From NCBI GenBank assembly GCA_009787485.1, contig WQWP01000044.1, positions 1 through 16,479 of the forward strand: a stretch of DNA of 16,479 bases, given 5' to 3'. Position numbers and translations under genes: made by a program. The notes beneath the pieces are model-generated. The model did no database searches. It had not been told where the DNA came from and saw only the letters and a program-made list of their open reading frames with translations. This stretch comes from Lentimicrobiaceae bacterium. GTDB taxonomy: Bacteria; Bacteroidota; Bacteroidia; Bacteroidales; WCHB1-69. Numbering within the stretch: the stretch's first letter is position 1; each line of letters starts with the position of its first letter. Below are positions 1 through 7,695 of the stretch, piece by piece.

Positions 1-55
1 AAAAAAAGTGTGCGAAAGTATATTTTTTTTTGAAGTACTAAGAGGGCTTTAATAT

Positions 56-78
56 ATAAGGTTTTTACCTTATTTTTT
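56..78 (+). terminator. Weak AT-rich hairpin followed by a T run
   Basis: A perfect 7-bp stem (ATAAGGT at 56-62, ACCTTAT at 67-73) with a four-T loop is followed on the + strand by T73-T78. This resembles an intrinsic terminator for a + strand transcript entering from the left edge, and may also limit transcripts from the converging ATPase gene. The stem has only two G-C pairs, so it is weak and could be chance in AT-rich DNA. Confidence 0.3.
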
Positions 79-83
79 ACGTT

Positions 84-1382
84 TTATTTTTTGAAATAAC
101 TGCCGATTGCATAAAGTGGCACATTCGTAAGCCAAGTCTCTTTTCTATAATCCGACAATGAAGTTCTAATTGCAGTTTTAGGATTATACTTTTGACAATA
201 TGTTTTCAAACTTTTTGCTTGCAGGTTTTCGGCAGCTTTTACTTCTATAGGAATAATTTCGTTTGAATATTGAACAAGTAAATCAATTTCGGCTTTCAAA
301 CTGTCGGAAGCCCAATAAGCAATTACCAAACTATCATTTTGAGTAAGTTGCTGAAAAACAAATTGTTCAACTAATGCTCCTTTGAATTCTTCAAAGATTT
401 CGCTTCGTCTTAAAAGCGTTTTTACGTCCAATTCAGCTATTGCCACCATGAGCCCAACATCAACCATAAAGAGTTTGAAAGCCGAAAAATCGAAATATGC
501 TTTCAACGGTAAATCAGATTTTGTAACGCGAAAGACCTGTTTTATCAGTCCGCAATCAAGTAGCCACGCCATGGCAAGTTCAAATTCTCTTGCTCTTGCC
601 CCTTTTTGTATTTTTGCATAAATAAATTTTCGGTTTTCTTTAGCAAGTTGAGGTAAAATAGCATTCCAAACGAGCCGAATACGAGGTACAATTTCAACAG
701 GAGCGTGTTTTGAAAAATCACTTTCGTAGGCATCTAAAATTTTCTTTTGAATAGTGCGAACTTCGACAAAATCTTTCTTTTCGGCAAATGAAGCCACCAC
801 CGCAGGCATTCCGCCAACATAATAATATTGCCGTAGCCACTCCATGTATTTTGTTCTGAAAGAAGTAATCATTTGAAAATCACCTGTTTTTAGCAATTCG
901 GCGAAACGTTCTTGTCCGATAGCACAAAGAAACTCGTAGAAATTCAACGGATATAAATCTAAAAAGTCAACTTTTCCAACAGGAAAGGAAACGTGTTTGT
1001 GCAACGTGATTCCAAGCAAAGAACCGGCAGCAATAACGTGATATTCAAGTGCATTTTCAGAAAAATATTTCAGCGAAGTAAGTCCGCGATTTGCCTCCTG
1101 AATTTCGTCAAAAATAATTAGTGTTGTATGTGGTTTTGCCTCTATTCCTGAAAAAGCTTTCAAATGCAATAAGATACGTTCGGGATTGAGGTCAGCTTCA
1201 AAGAGCGTTTTCATATCTTCGTCAAACTCAAAATTCACATAAATAAAATTCTCGTATTCGGTTTTGGCAAACTCTTTCATCAGCCAAGTTTTACCAACTT
1301 GACGTGCGCCGCGAAGAATCAGCGGTTGGCGTGTTGCGTTGTTTTTCCACTGTTTCAAATTTTCCAATAATGCTCTTTTCAT
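84..1382 (-). CDS. AAA family ATPase with C-terminal DUF4143 domain
   Basis: This is a cytosolic P-loop ATPase of the AAA_14/DUF4143 type, abundant in Bacteroidota and archaea but without an established role. Walker A is GARQVGKT at residues 25-32 and Walker B is LIIFDEIQ at about 88-95. The C-terminal third is a DUF4143 region with a PD-(D/E)xK-like signature: D367 in AEIDLL, then E380-x-K382 in IPIEVKA. At 432 aa it is normal length for the family and looks intact. The ATG at 1382 is preferred because a Bacteroidota-type promoter lies just upstream and the N-terminus (MKRALLENLK) is typical. It is divergent from the acyl-CoA synthetase gene and stands alone on its strand. Because these proteins combine an ATPase with a nuclease-like fold, roles in mobile elements or defence have been suggested, but nothing in the neighbouring genes supports one here. 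Confidence 0.9.
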   Translation of the reverse strand: MKRALLENLKQWKNNATRQPLILRGARQVGKTWLMKEFAKTEYENFIYVNFEFDEDMKTLFEADLNPERILLHLKAFSGIEAKPHTTLIIFDEIQEANRGLTSLKYFSENALEYHVIAAGSLLGITLHKHVSFPVGKVDFLDLYPLNFYEFLCAIGQERFAELLKTGDFQMITSFRTKYMEWLRQYYYVGGMPAVVASFAEKKDFVEVRTIQKKILDAYESDFSKHAPVEIVPRIRLVWNAILPQLAKENRKFIYAKIQKGARAREFELAMAWLLDCGLIKQVFRVTKSDLPLKAYFDFSAFKLFMVDVGLMVAIAELDVKTLLRRSEIFEEFKGALVEQFVFQQLTQNDSLVIAYWASDSLKAEIDLLVQYSNEIIPIEVKAAENLQAKSLKTYCQKYNPKTAIRTSLSDYRKETWLTNVPLYAIGSYFKK

Positions 1383-1403
1383 CTCATTTCAATTTTAAAA
1401 ATG

Positions 1404-1434
1404 CAAAAATATAATATTTTTTGAATAATCACAA
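1404..1434 (-). promoter_or_regulatory. Predicted Bacteroidota-type promoter of the AAA ATPase gene
   Basis: Read on the minus strand, TTG (1432-1434) is followed after 20 bases by TATTTTTG (1404-1411), which fits the Bacteroidota -33 TTG / -7 TAnnTTTG consensus and spacing. Transcription would start near 1398, giving a leader of only about 15 nt before the ATG at 1382. The -33 element directly abuts the 32-bp repeat array beginning at 1435. This is a consensus match only. Confidence 0.55.
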
Positions 1435-1530
1435 TTTTGGAACGTGTTTTTTGATTTAATTACATTTTTTAGAACGTCTTTATGTTTAACTCTGCGTTTT
1501 TTGGAACGTGTTTTTTGATTTTCTAATTTC
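1435..1530. repeat. Three imperfect 32-bp tandem units in a divergent intergenic region
   Basis: Units begin at 1435, 1467 and 1499, exactly 32 bp apart. The first and third share 23 identical bases (TTTTGGAACGTG then TTTTTTGATTT). The middle copy is diverged but keeps TTTT-A-GAACGT at the same phase. The array fills much of the 227-bp gap between the divergent ATPase and acyl-CoA synthetase genes. A 32-bp period is close to three helical turns, so the TTGGAACGT cores would face the same side of the helix. It may be a regulator-binding array or a simple replication-slippage product. Confidence 0.7.
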
Positions 1531-1564
1531 TACGCTGTTGTCGCGAAGATAACAGATTTTCCTA

Positions 1565-1572
1565 TTAATTTG
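1565..1572 (+). promoter_or_regulatory. Possible -7 element for the acyl-CoA synthetase gene
   Basis: TTAATTTG followed by CA resembles the Bacteroidota -7 element TAnnTTTG with one mismatch, 37 bases before the ATG at 1610. I find no TTG at the usual 19-21-base distance; the nearest lies 24 bases upstream. The assignment is therefore weak. Confidence 0.3.
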
Positions 1573-1609
1573 CACCTCGAATTTCTATCCTAAAACTCAT
1601 TAACAAAAT

Positions 1610-3670
1610 ATGATAAATCCTAAATTATTAAATCCGAAAAGCGTCGTAGTCATCGGCGCATCAAACGATGTGCAAAAACCCGGCGGAAAAGTATTTAAAA
1701 ATTTGTTAGACAGTCCGTTTGCCGGAAATGTGTATGCGGTAAACCCGAAAGAAACCAACGTGCAAGGAGTTGCCTGTTTTGCCAAAGTAGAAGATTTGCC
1801 GCAGGTAGATTGCGCGATTTTAGCGGTAGCTGCCAAGTTTTGTCCACACACCGTTGAGGTTCTGGCGCACCAAAAAAACACCGGCGGTTTCATCATTCTT
1901 TCTGCCGGCTTCTCTGAAGAACATGGAGAAGGCGCAGTATTGGAAAGACAGATTGTAGAAACTATCAATAGCGTTGGCGGAACTTTAATAGGGCCCAACT
2001 GCACCGGATTTCTCAACAGAAACTATACGGGAAATTTTGCTACGCCGATACCGCCGCTGCAACCCAATGGCATTGACTTTGTTTCCGGCTCAGGCGCAAC
2101 CGCCGTGTTTATTACAGAATACGGCATGAGTAATGGCTTAACATTCAATAGCATTTGGGCAGTAGGAAACTCCGCGCAAACCGGCATTGAAGAAGTGTTG
2201 GAACATTTAGATGAAACTTTCGATCCAGCCACAAGCTCGCGCGTCATCATGCTGTACATGGAAAATGTGCGCAATCCGCAGAAACTTTTGAAACACGCGG
2301 TTTCGTTGTACCATAAAGGCGCACGTTTGGCCGCTATAAAATCCGGAGGCTCTGCTGCCGGCAGCCGCGCAGCTTCCTCACACACAGGCGCATTGGCCAC
2401 TAACGATGTTGCCGTAGAGGCGCTGTTCCGGAAAGCAGGGATCGTGCGTTGCCAAACCAGAGAAGAACTAACCACCGTGTGCTCCATTTTCATGCACCCC
2501 GAAGTGAAAGGAAAAAATATTGCCATTATCACACATGCCGGCGGACCGGCGGTAATGCTCACCGACATGCTCTCTAACAACAGTTTGGAAGTGCCACATC
2601 TCGAAGGTCCAAAAGCGGAAGCATTATTATCAAAATTGTATCCGGGTTCTTCTGTAGCAAACCCGATTGATTTTTTAGCCACAGGCACAGCCGAACAACT
2701 TGGATTTATTATTGACGCCTGCGAAAACGATTTCGATAACATTGATGCCATGGCGGTCATTTTCGGCTCGCCCGGACTTTTCCCCAATTGGGATGTTTAC
2801 GAATTGTTGGACAACAAGATGAAAACATCCAAAAAGCCAATTTTCCCCATTCTTCCTTCGATTCAAAATGTAAAAGCAGAAATCGCAGATTTCATCGAAA
2901 ATAAACATCGCATTAATTTCCCGGAAGAGTGCGTATTTGGAAGCGCATTGGCAAAGGTAGCCAACACACCAAAACCACAACCGTTACACCCCGAAATGCC
3001 AATAATAGACCATACCATTATTAGAAATGTAATAGATAATTGCACAAACGGTTATTTGCGTTTGGATGAAATCAGCGCGTTGTTAGATGCCGCCGGAATT
3101 ACACGAAAACAAGAAATCGAAGTTACCACCGTAGAGGCAGCCCTTGTGGCTGCCCAAAACCTCGGTTTCCCATTAGTAATGAAGGTGGTAGGACCCATCC
3201 ACAAATCCGATGTCGGCGGCGTAGTATTAAACATTAAAGACGAAGCTACCATCATTCGCGAATTCGACCGCCTCATAAAAATAAAAGACACTTACGCTGT
3301 GGAAATCAGCCCCATGTATTACGGCACGGAAATCTTCATCGGCGCCTCAAAAGAAGAAAAATTCGGACATCAAATCTTGTTCGGCTTGGGCGGAATTTTT
3401 ATCGAAGTATTAAAAGATGTTAAAGCCGCATTAGCCTCGGTAGGAAAACAGGAAGCCTTAGATTTAATCAAGTTGTTGCGAGGCTATAAAATTTTGCAAG
3501 GCGTTCGCGGACAAGAACCTGTGAACGAAGAACTGTTTGCAGATACTATTACGCGCGTTTCGGCGTTAGTACAAATAGCTCCGGAAATTGTAGAAATGGA
3601 CTTAAATCCCTTATTAGGAACTTCAAAAAGTATAATCGCGGTGGATGCCCGCATCAGAGTAGAAAAATAA
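1610..3670 (+). CDS. ADP-forming acetate/acyl-CoA ligase, fused alpha-beta subunits
   Basis: A cytosolic enzyme of the NDP-forming acyl-CoA synthetase superfamily. It is expected to convert an acyl-CoA, ADP and phosphate to the free acid, CoA and ATP, a substrate-level phosphorylation step. Domain order is CoA-binding Rossmann domain (about 7-100), succinyl-CoA-ligase-like flavodoxin domains (about 145-440, with GPNCTGF near 140) and a C-terminal ATP-grasp domain (about 475-686). H258 in SSHTGALA matches the phosphohistidine. H531 in HKSDVGGV matches the second, ATP-grasp-side histidine that relays phosphate in the ADP-forming family, so both relay residues are present. The length, 686 aa, is normal for the fused form. 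The stop codon overlaps the next start (TAATG), implying translational coupling. The substrate (acetyl-, branched-chain or aryl-acetyl-CoA) cannot be told from sequence. Its base composition is higher in G+C than the toxin-locus immunity genes. Confidence 0.93.
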   Translation: MINPKLLNPKSVVVIGASNDVQKPGGKVFKNLLDSPFAGNVYAVNPKETNVQGVACFAKVEDLPQVDCAILAVAAKFCPHTVEVLAHQKNTGGFIILSAGFSEEHGEGAVLERQIVETINSVGGTLIGPNCTGFLNRNYTGNFATPIPPLQPNGIDFVSGSGATAVFITEYGMSNGLTFNSIWAVGNSAQTGIEEVLEHLDETFDPATSSRVIMLYMENVRNPQKLLKHAVSLYHKGARLAAIKSGGSAAGSRAASSHTGALATNDVAVEALFRKAGIVRCQTREELTTVCSIFMHPEVKGKNIAIITHAGGPAVMLTDMLSNNSLEVPHLEGPKAEALLSKLYPGSSVANPIDFLATGTAEQLGFIIDACENDFDNIDAMAVIFGSPGLFPNWDVYELLDNKMKTSKKPIFPILPSIQNVKAEIADFIENKHRINFPEECVFGSALAKVANTPKPQPLHPEMPIIDHTIIRNVIDNCTNGYLRLDEISALLDAAGITRKQEIEVTTVEAALVAAQNLGFPLVMKVVGPIHKSDVGGVVLNIKDEATIIREFDRLIKIKDTYAVEISPMYYGTEIFIGASKEEKFGHQILFGLGGIFIEVLKDVKAALASVGKQEALDLIKLLRGYKILQGVRGQEPVNEELFADTITRVSALVQIAPEIVEMDLNPLLGTSKSIIAVDARIRVEK

Positions 3671-4836
3671 TGAAACTATTGGTGCTTCTTCCTCGCGTTC
3701 CGTATCCGCTTGAAAAAGGGGACAAATTGCGCGCATTCTATCAAATCAAAGAATTGTCGAAATATCTTGATATTTATTTGGTTGCATTGCAAGATGCGCC
3801 GCTACACGATGAAGCTTTAGAAAAAATTAAACCGTATTGCAAAGAAATTTATCTGTATAAATTATCCTGGTTTAGTAAATGCCTAGGTATCGCGCGGGCA
3901 TTTCTCAAAGGATTGCCGATGCAATGTGGCTATTTTTACAGCAATAAAATAAAACAAGAAATAGAAAAGATCATCCATAAAATTTACCCCGATCATATTT
4001 ACTGTTTTATGATTAGAATGGCGGAATATGTGAAACATGAAAATCTGCATAAAACATTAGATTATCAGGATGTTTTATCCGTAGGAATGAAACGGAGATC
4101 CGAGAAAGCGCCCATTTGGAAAAAACCTGTTTTTTGGTATGAGTATCGGGCATTAAGACGTTACGAAAAAAATATTTTCTCTTATTTTACTAATAAAACC
4201 ATCATCACGAGCATTGACCGTGATTTGATTCATCATCCTCAAAAACAATACATTCAAGTAATTCCCAATGGCATTGATTTTGAGAGGTTTTCATACATTA
4301 AAGAAGAAAAAAAATATGATTTGATTTTTGCCGGAAATATGTCATACCCGCCCAATGTGGATGCTGTTTCATTTCTTGTGAAATCTATTTTCCCAAAACT
4401 CCTTGCCAAATTTCCGAATCTAAAACTCTGTATCTGTGGCGTTACTCCGGCTCCGGCAATCAAAGCCTTTGCCTGCGAAAACATCGTAGTTACCGGATGG
4501 GTAGATGAAATAGCGCAATACTACGCACAATCTAAAATTTTCGTTGCCCCCATGCTATTAGGCACCGGCTTGCAAAACAAACTGTTGGAAGCCATGGCGA
4601 TGAAAATTCCTTGCGTGACCTCGCCCTTAGCCGGCAAACCCATCGAAGGCACCCAAAACAATCACGACTTATTAATATGTAATAAGGTAAACGAATATGT
4701 AGAAGCCATTACAAAACTATTAAGCGACAAAACTTTCTACAAAACCATAGCCGAAAACGGATACCAATTTGTAAAAGCAAACTATGATTGGGGAGAAGTT
4801 GGGAAGAGGCTGGAGGAAGTGATGAATGAGGATTAG
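3670..4836 (+). CDS. GT4-type glycosyltransferase (GT-B fold), TIGR03087-like
   Basis: A cytosolic or membrane-associated GT-B glycosyltransferase, probably building a surface or exopolysaccharide from nucleotide sugars. The N-terminal acceptor domain starts with LLPRVPYPLEKGDKLRAF (residues 5-22). The donor domain follows IPNGIDFERF (198-207), with AGNMSYPPNVDAV (221-233), TGWVDE (275-280) and GTGLQNKLLEAMAM (298-311), where E307 fits the conserved donor-binding acidic residue. From memory this layout is closest to TIGR03087, the PEP-CTERM/exosortase-associated sugar transferases, but no exosortase or capsule gene is visible here. The ATG shares its A with the upstream TAA, so the start is well fixed and the two genes are probably co-translated. 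Length, 388 aa, is normal. Its last codons run into a GATGA-type simple repeat that continues past the stop. Donor and acceptor are unknown. Confidence 0.88.
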   Translation: MKLLVLLPRVPYPLEKGDKLRAFYQIKELSKYLDIYLVALQDAPLHDEALEKIKPYCKEIYLYKLSWFSKCLGIARAFLKGLPMQCGYFYSNKIKQEIEKIIHKIYPDHIYCFMIRMAEYVKHENLHKTLDYQDVLSVGMKRRSEKAPIWKKPVFWYEYRALRRYEKNIFSYFTNKTIITSIDRDLIHHPQKQYIQVIPNGIDFERFSYIKEEKKYDLIFAGNMSYPPNVDAVSFLVKSIFPKLLAKFPNLKLCICGVTPAPAIKAFACENIVVTGWVDEIAQYYAQSKIFVAPMLLGTGLQNKLLEAMAMKIPCVTSPLAGKPIEGTQNNHDLLICNKVNEYVEAITKLLSDKTFYKTIAENGYQFVKANYDWGEVGKRLEEVMNED

Positions 4837-4963
4837 ACGATGAGATGATGAGGTGATGAGATGATAAATAATATAGCTCTGTGATACTCTGTGAACTCAG
4901 TGTCTCTGTGCTAAAAAAAACTTTAAATTATTAAATTTTTAAATCTTTAAATTCTTAAATTTT
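4837..4963. repeat. Intergenic cluster of three simple-repeat types
   Basis: The spacer is almost wholly low-complexity. First come GATGA/GGTGA units (4839-4867), continuing a pattern begun in the last codons of the glycosyltransferase. Then CTCTGTG occurs three times (4877-4883, 4887-4893, 4904-4910). Last is a TTTAAATC/TTTAAATT array (about 4921-4963) running directly into the ATG of the DUF4293 gene. The last type recurs in the same orientation relative to the gene before the RHS toxin gene. No clear promoter or terminator is visible. Confidence 0.75.
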
Positions 4964-5437
4964 ATGATTCAACGAAAACAAACCCTTTATTTATTTTTTG
5001 CAGGATTAGTTACTTTAGTACTGATTTTTATCCCTTTCGGATACCTTTACACCGACTTGGCCGGTTTTCGCTACACTGCCTTTGCCGTTCGCGACATTAC
5101 ACCGGATCATACCTATATATTAAGCACGATTGGAAATGCGGTATTGCTTATTGCCACCTCAGCGCTTTCGTTCATTACCATGCTCCTGTATAAAAATCGC
5201 AAACTTCAACTTAAATTAATATCGGTAAACATGTTAGTTATTTTAGCTGCTATGTTTACCATCATGTATGTATATCCGAATTTCGTATTTCCAAAATATC
5301 CGGATTTAGCCGGTGGAAAACTAGAGTACAATTATGTTATTTTAATCTGCTTCGTTTCGGCGCTTGGGATATTTTTGGCGAAAAAAGCGATTAGCAGGGA
5401 TGAGGCATTGATTCGGAGTGCGGACAGGTTGCGCTAA
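4964..5437 (+). CDS. DUF4293 family inner-membrane protein
   Basis: A small integral membrane protein of unknown function, found as a conserved family in Bacteroidota. Four hydrophobic segments are visible at about residues 8-28, 52-76, 83-105 and 121-139. A short MIQRKQT start and a positively charged C-terminus (RSADRLR) suggest both ends lie in the cytoplasm. MIQRKQTLYL and the YPNFVFPKYP loop before the last segment are what I recognise as typical of the family. At 157 aa it is full length. It lies 127 bp after the glycosyltransferase on the same strand, behind a repeat-filled spacer, so it is probably a separate transcription unit. It converges with the LtaS-like gene, with only 50 bp between the stops. 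Confidence 0.85.
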   Translation: MIQRKQTLYLFFAGLVTLVLIFIPFGYLYTDLAGFRYTAFAVRDITPDHTYILSTIGNAVLLIATSALSFITMLLYKNRKLQLKLISVNMLVILAAMFTIMYVYPNFVFPKYPDLAGGKLEYNYVILICFVSALGIFLAKKAISRDEALIRSADRLR

Positions 5438-5487
5438 ATCACCACGTTTTCAAGCCACTGCGCGCAACATGCGTCATCTGCGTGCTA

Positions 5488-7431
5488 TTACCGCGCAAAT
5501 AATTGATTTCTAACCATCCTCGTTCTGTGAGACTGAATAATAGCCTTCAATTTTCGCTCATATAAAGCCACCTCATCCGGCAAGTCATTTACCAAATTGT
5601 TCTTCATCAATATATCGTCTTTAATGTTGAAAAAACCAACACTGTTTTTACCATCAAATCGTAAAACAAAATCTTCTGTAATAAGATGATAGAATCCCCA
5701 TGTATAGTTTGCAGAATAAGATGTGTAAGTGGAATCAAAAATATTATTGCCATACGAAAACAAAGGCGCATCAATGCTGAGGTAAGACAAAAGAGTGGGC
5801 ATAATATCCAACTGCTGTATGAGCCCCATTTTTTTATGATAATTTGCCAATGGATGATAGAAGAAAATAGGAATTTGGCACGTCATAAATAAACTATATG
5901 GCGTAGGACGAGCTCCGATACTCGTATGATCGCCTGTAAATATGAACAATGTGCTGTCGTACCATGTGTTTTGCGAAAGCGCCTCCATAAATTCTCTGAC
6001 CGCATAATCGGTATAAGAAGCCAGGGCGTGCATCGGGTGCGTTCCAGTCTTAATATCAAGCCCTTCCGCATCTTTGGGCATCACGAATGGATTGTGCGAT
6101 GAGAGGGTTAACACGCTGGCAAAAAAAGGCGGTTGGGCTGTACTTAAAACTCGAGCGGTATATTTTAAGAAAGAACGGTCGCTTATGCCCCAAACGCCAT
6201 CATAATCAGAGGAATTCGGATATTCGTTTTTTCCGTAATACGTGTCAAATCCAATAGAATAGCAATAACTTTCAATATTCATAGAATTATTTTTTGCCCC
6301 ATGAAAAAAAAGTGTATTAAAACCATGATTTTTTAACACTTCTACAGGAGAATAAGAATAATTATGGGCGTATTGCGATTCGATATAACTCTTATTCAAT
6401 AATTTTGGAAGACCTCCAAAAATAGCAGAAAGCGCGTCAATGGTACGGTGGCTGTTGGCAATTCCGCTAAAAGAAATAGATTGACGGAGCAAACTATCCA
6501 AAAACGGGGCATATCCTTGATAATTACCTCCTTCTGCATCCATCTCCATACCGCTGATAAGATATTGCGAAAAACTTTCCAAAATAATAACCACCACATT
6601 TTTAACAGGATAACAATCCTGCAAACATGGCTTAATAGTATTAATGATAGGAGAAACATACCATTCTGCTTCTTCTAAACTTTGAAAATAGTATGGAATA
6701 TCGTATTGTTGTTTTCCAAAACTGACGAGCAAAGTAAAGGGCGTGTTGGAAACCACCGGCGCATTTTGTATAGAAGCCGGCTTTCCTGTATCTATCAACC
6801 CGAGGGGTCGTGTTTGAAATCCGCCCCGCATACAGACAAAAGAGATGAAAACAGATGCCAAAAAAACCAAGATTTTGTACAAAAAGTCTTTCCATAAAAA
6901 TGTATGAAAAACAGGATTTTTTGCCATCATCTTGTTTGTTAACCTTACGATATAAACAATGGCAAAACATGTTGCAAAAAACAGCAGCCATAAATACCAA
7001 AATTGTTTCAAAAAAGAAGGTAGTAGTGCTTGAAAATCAAACCCTACCTGCACGTAAGAAAAAATATCGCCGGTCATTCGCTTCAAAACGTAGGGATAAT
7101 AGGCAATATCAATGTAAGAAACTGCAGCAGCTACACCATTTATAGCAATAAAGTAACTATTGCATATTTTTCGGTAAATTTTGTTGTAAAAAAATGAAAA
7201 AGGTAACAAAACCGCCACTATATAGGGCACATTCGTATAAAAAATAGCAGATAGATCAAATCTTATGCCATGAAAGAAAACGGATAATCCGGCATTAGAA
7301 AAATGATCAATATAGGTTATAAAAAACAGCAAACGAAAAATGGAATACAACAATATGAGAAATGCCAAACGAACTCCCAGAGGGCGCAATTGGCTGTTAA
7401 TATATTCTTTAAAAGAGGTTGTTTTTTTCAT
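5488..7431 (-). CDS. LTA synthase/MdoB-like membrane sulfatase-fold transferase
   Basis: An inner-membrane enzyme of the alkaline phosphatase superfamily (LtaS/MdoB/sulfatase type), with its catalytic domain outside the cytoplasmic membrane. Five membrane segments are visible (about 20-40, 60-82, 92-112, 143-163, 184-202), followed by a linker with MRGGFQTRPL (201-210) and the sulfatase-fold domain from about 275. Likely catalytic residues are E285 in IILESFS, T330 in SHRTIDAL and D501-H502 in FTGDHTS. The 45-residue gap between E285 and T330 equals that between the metal ligand E255 and nucleophile T300 of Staphylococcus aureus LtaS, so the site looks complete. Gram-negative Bacteroidota make no classical lipoteichoic acid. 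The enzyme may instead transfer a phospho-alcohol such as phosphoglycerol or phosphoethanolamine to a glycan or lipid, but the substrate is unknown. It is probably monocistronic, with a palindromic element upstream. Confidence 0.9.
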   Translation of the reverse strand: MKKTTSFKEYINSQLRPLGVRLAFLILLYSIFRLLFFITYIDHFSNAGLSVFFHGIRFDLSAIFYTNVPYIVAVLLPFSFFYNKIYRKICNSYFIAINGVAAAVSYIDIAYYPYVLKRMTGDIFSYVQVGFDFQALLPSFLKQFWYLWLLFFATCFAIVYIVRLTNKMMAKNPVFHTFLWKDFLYKILVFLASVFISFVCMRGGFQTRPLGLIDTGKPASIQNAPVVSNTPFTLLVSFGKQQYDIPYYFQSLEEAEWYVSPIINTIKPCLQDCYPVKNVVVIILESFSQYLISGMEMDAEGGNYQGYAPFLDSLLRQSISFSGIANSHRTIDALSAIFGGLPKLLNKSYIESQYAHNYSYSPVEVLKNHGFNTLFFHGAKNNSMNIESYCYSIGFDTYYGKNEYPNSSDYDGVWGISDRSFLKYTARVLSTAQPPFFASVLTLSSHNPFVMPKDAEGLDIKTGTHPMHALASYTDYAVREFMEALSQNTWYDSTLFIFTGDHTSIGARPTPYSLFMTCQIPIFFYHPLANYHKKMGLIQQLDIMPTLLSYLSIDAPLFSYGNNIFDSTYTSYSANYTWGFYHLITEDFVLRFDGKNSVGFFNIKDDILMKNNLVNDLPDEVALYERKLKAIIQSHRTRMVRNQLFAR

Positions 7432-7549
7432 TTACAAATAGTTTATTTGAGAAGCAGAACAAAAAGGTTGCTGCAAAAATTATTATATCTCGCTAACATT
7501 CCGATTGATTTTGAGGTGGGCAAATATAAAACAAATTTTAAACGGTGTA

Positions 7550-7630
7550 AAACTTCATCCCGTAGGGATGCAATATCGGTAGAAACGAGCGTGAGGGTGC
7601 AAAACCGGCATGCCGTTAGGTATGAAGTTT
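7550..7630. repeat. 81-bp palindromic element (REP/MITE-like), intergenic
   Basis: Perfect 9-bp terminal inverted repeats (AAACTTCAT at 7550-7558 and ATGAAGTTT at 7622-7630) enclose two smaller palindromes: CATCCCgtaGGGATG (7556-7570) and CGGCATGCCG (7606-7615). CAATATCGGTAGAAA sits between them. The layout, terminal stem plus inner GC-rich hairpins, resembles the small non-coding dispersed repeats common in Bacteroidota, and my recollection is that similar sequences recur between genes in that phylum. It fills part of the 264-bp gap upstream of the LtaS-like gene and downstream of the toxin locus. Transcribed, it could act as a terminator-like hairpin. A repeat-family assignment needs other genomic copies. 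Confidence 0.7.
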
Positions 7631-7695
7631 GTATTCAATGGGTTGCATGCCTGTCCTGCGAGATTTATTCGGGTAATTTATTTTGAGGACGAATT

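Noticed and set aside
1435..1530. CRISPR array
   Set aside because: The units are contiguous and imperfect with no distinct spacers, and no cas genes are in the window.
2023..2787. Long minus-strand open frame (254 aa) and others opposite the acyl-CoA ligase gene
   Set aside because: They lie wholly antisense to a gene with clear domains throughout, and their translations have no recognisable motifs.
5438..5487. Terminator between the convergent DUF4293 and LtaS-like genes
   Set aside because: GCGCG and CGCGC segments could pair, but only over a long loop and without a clean T run, so I do not call it.
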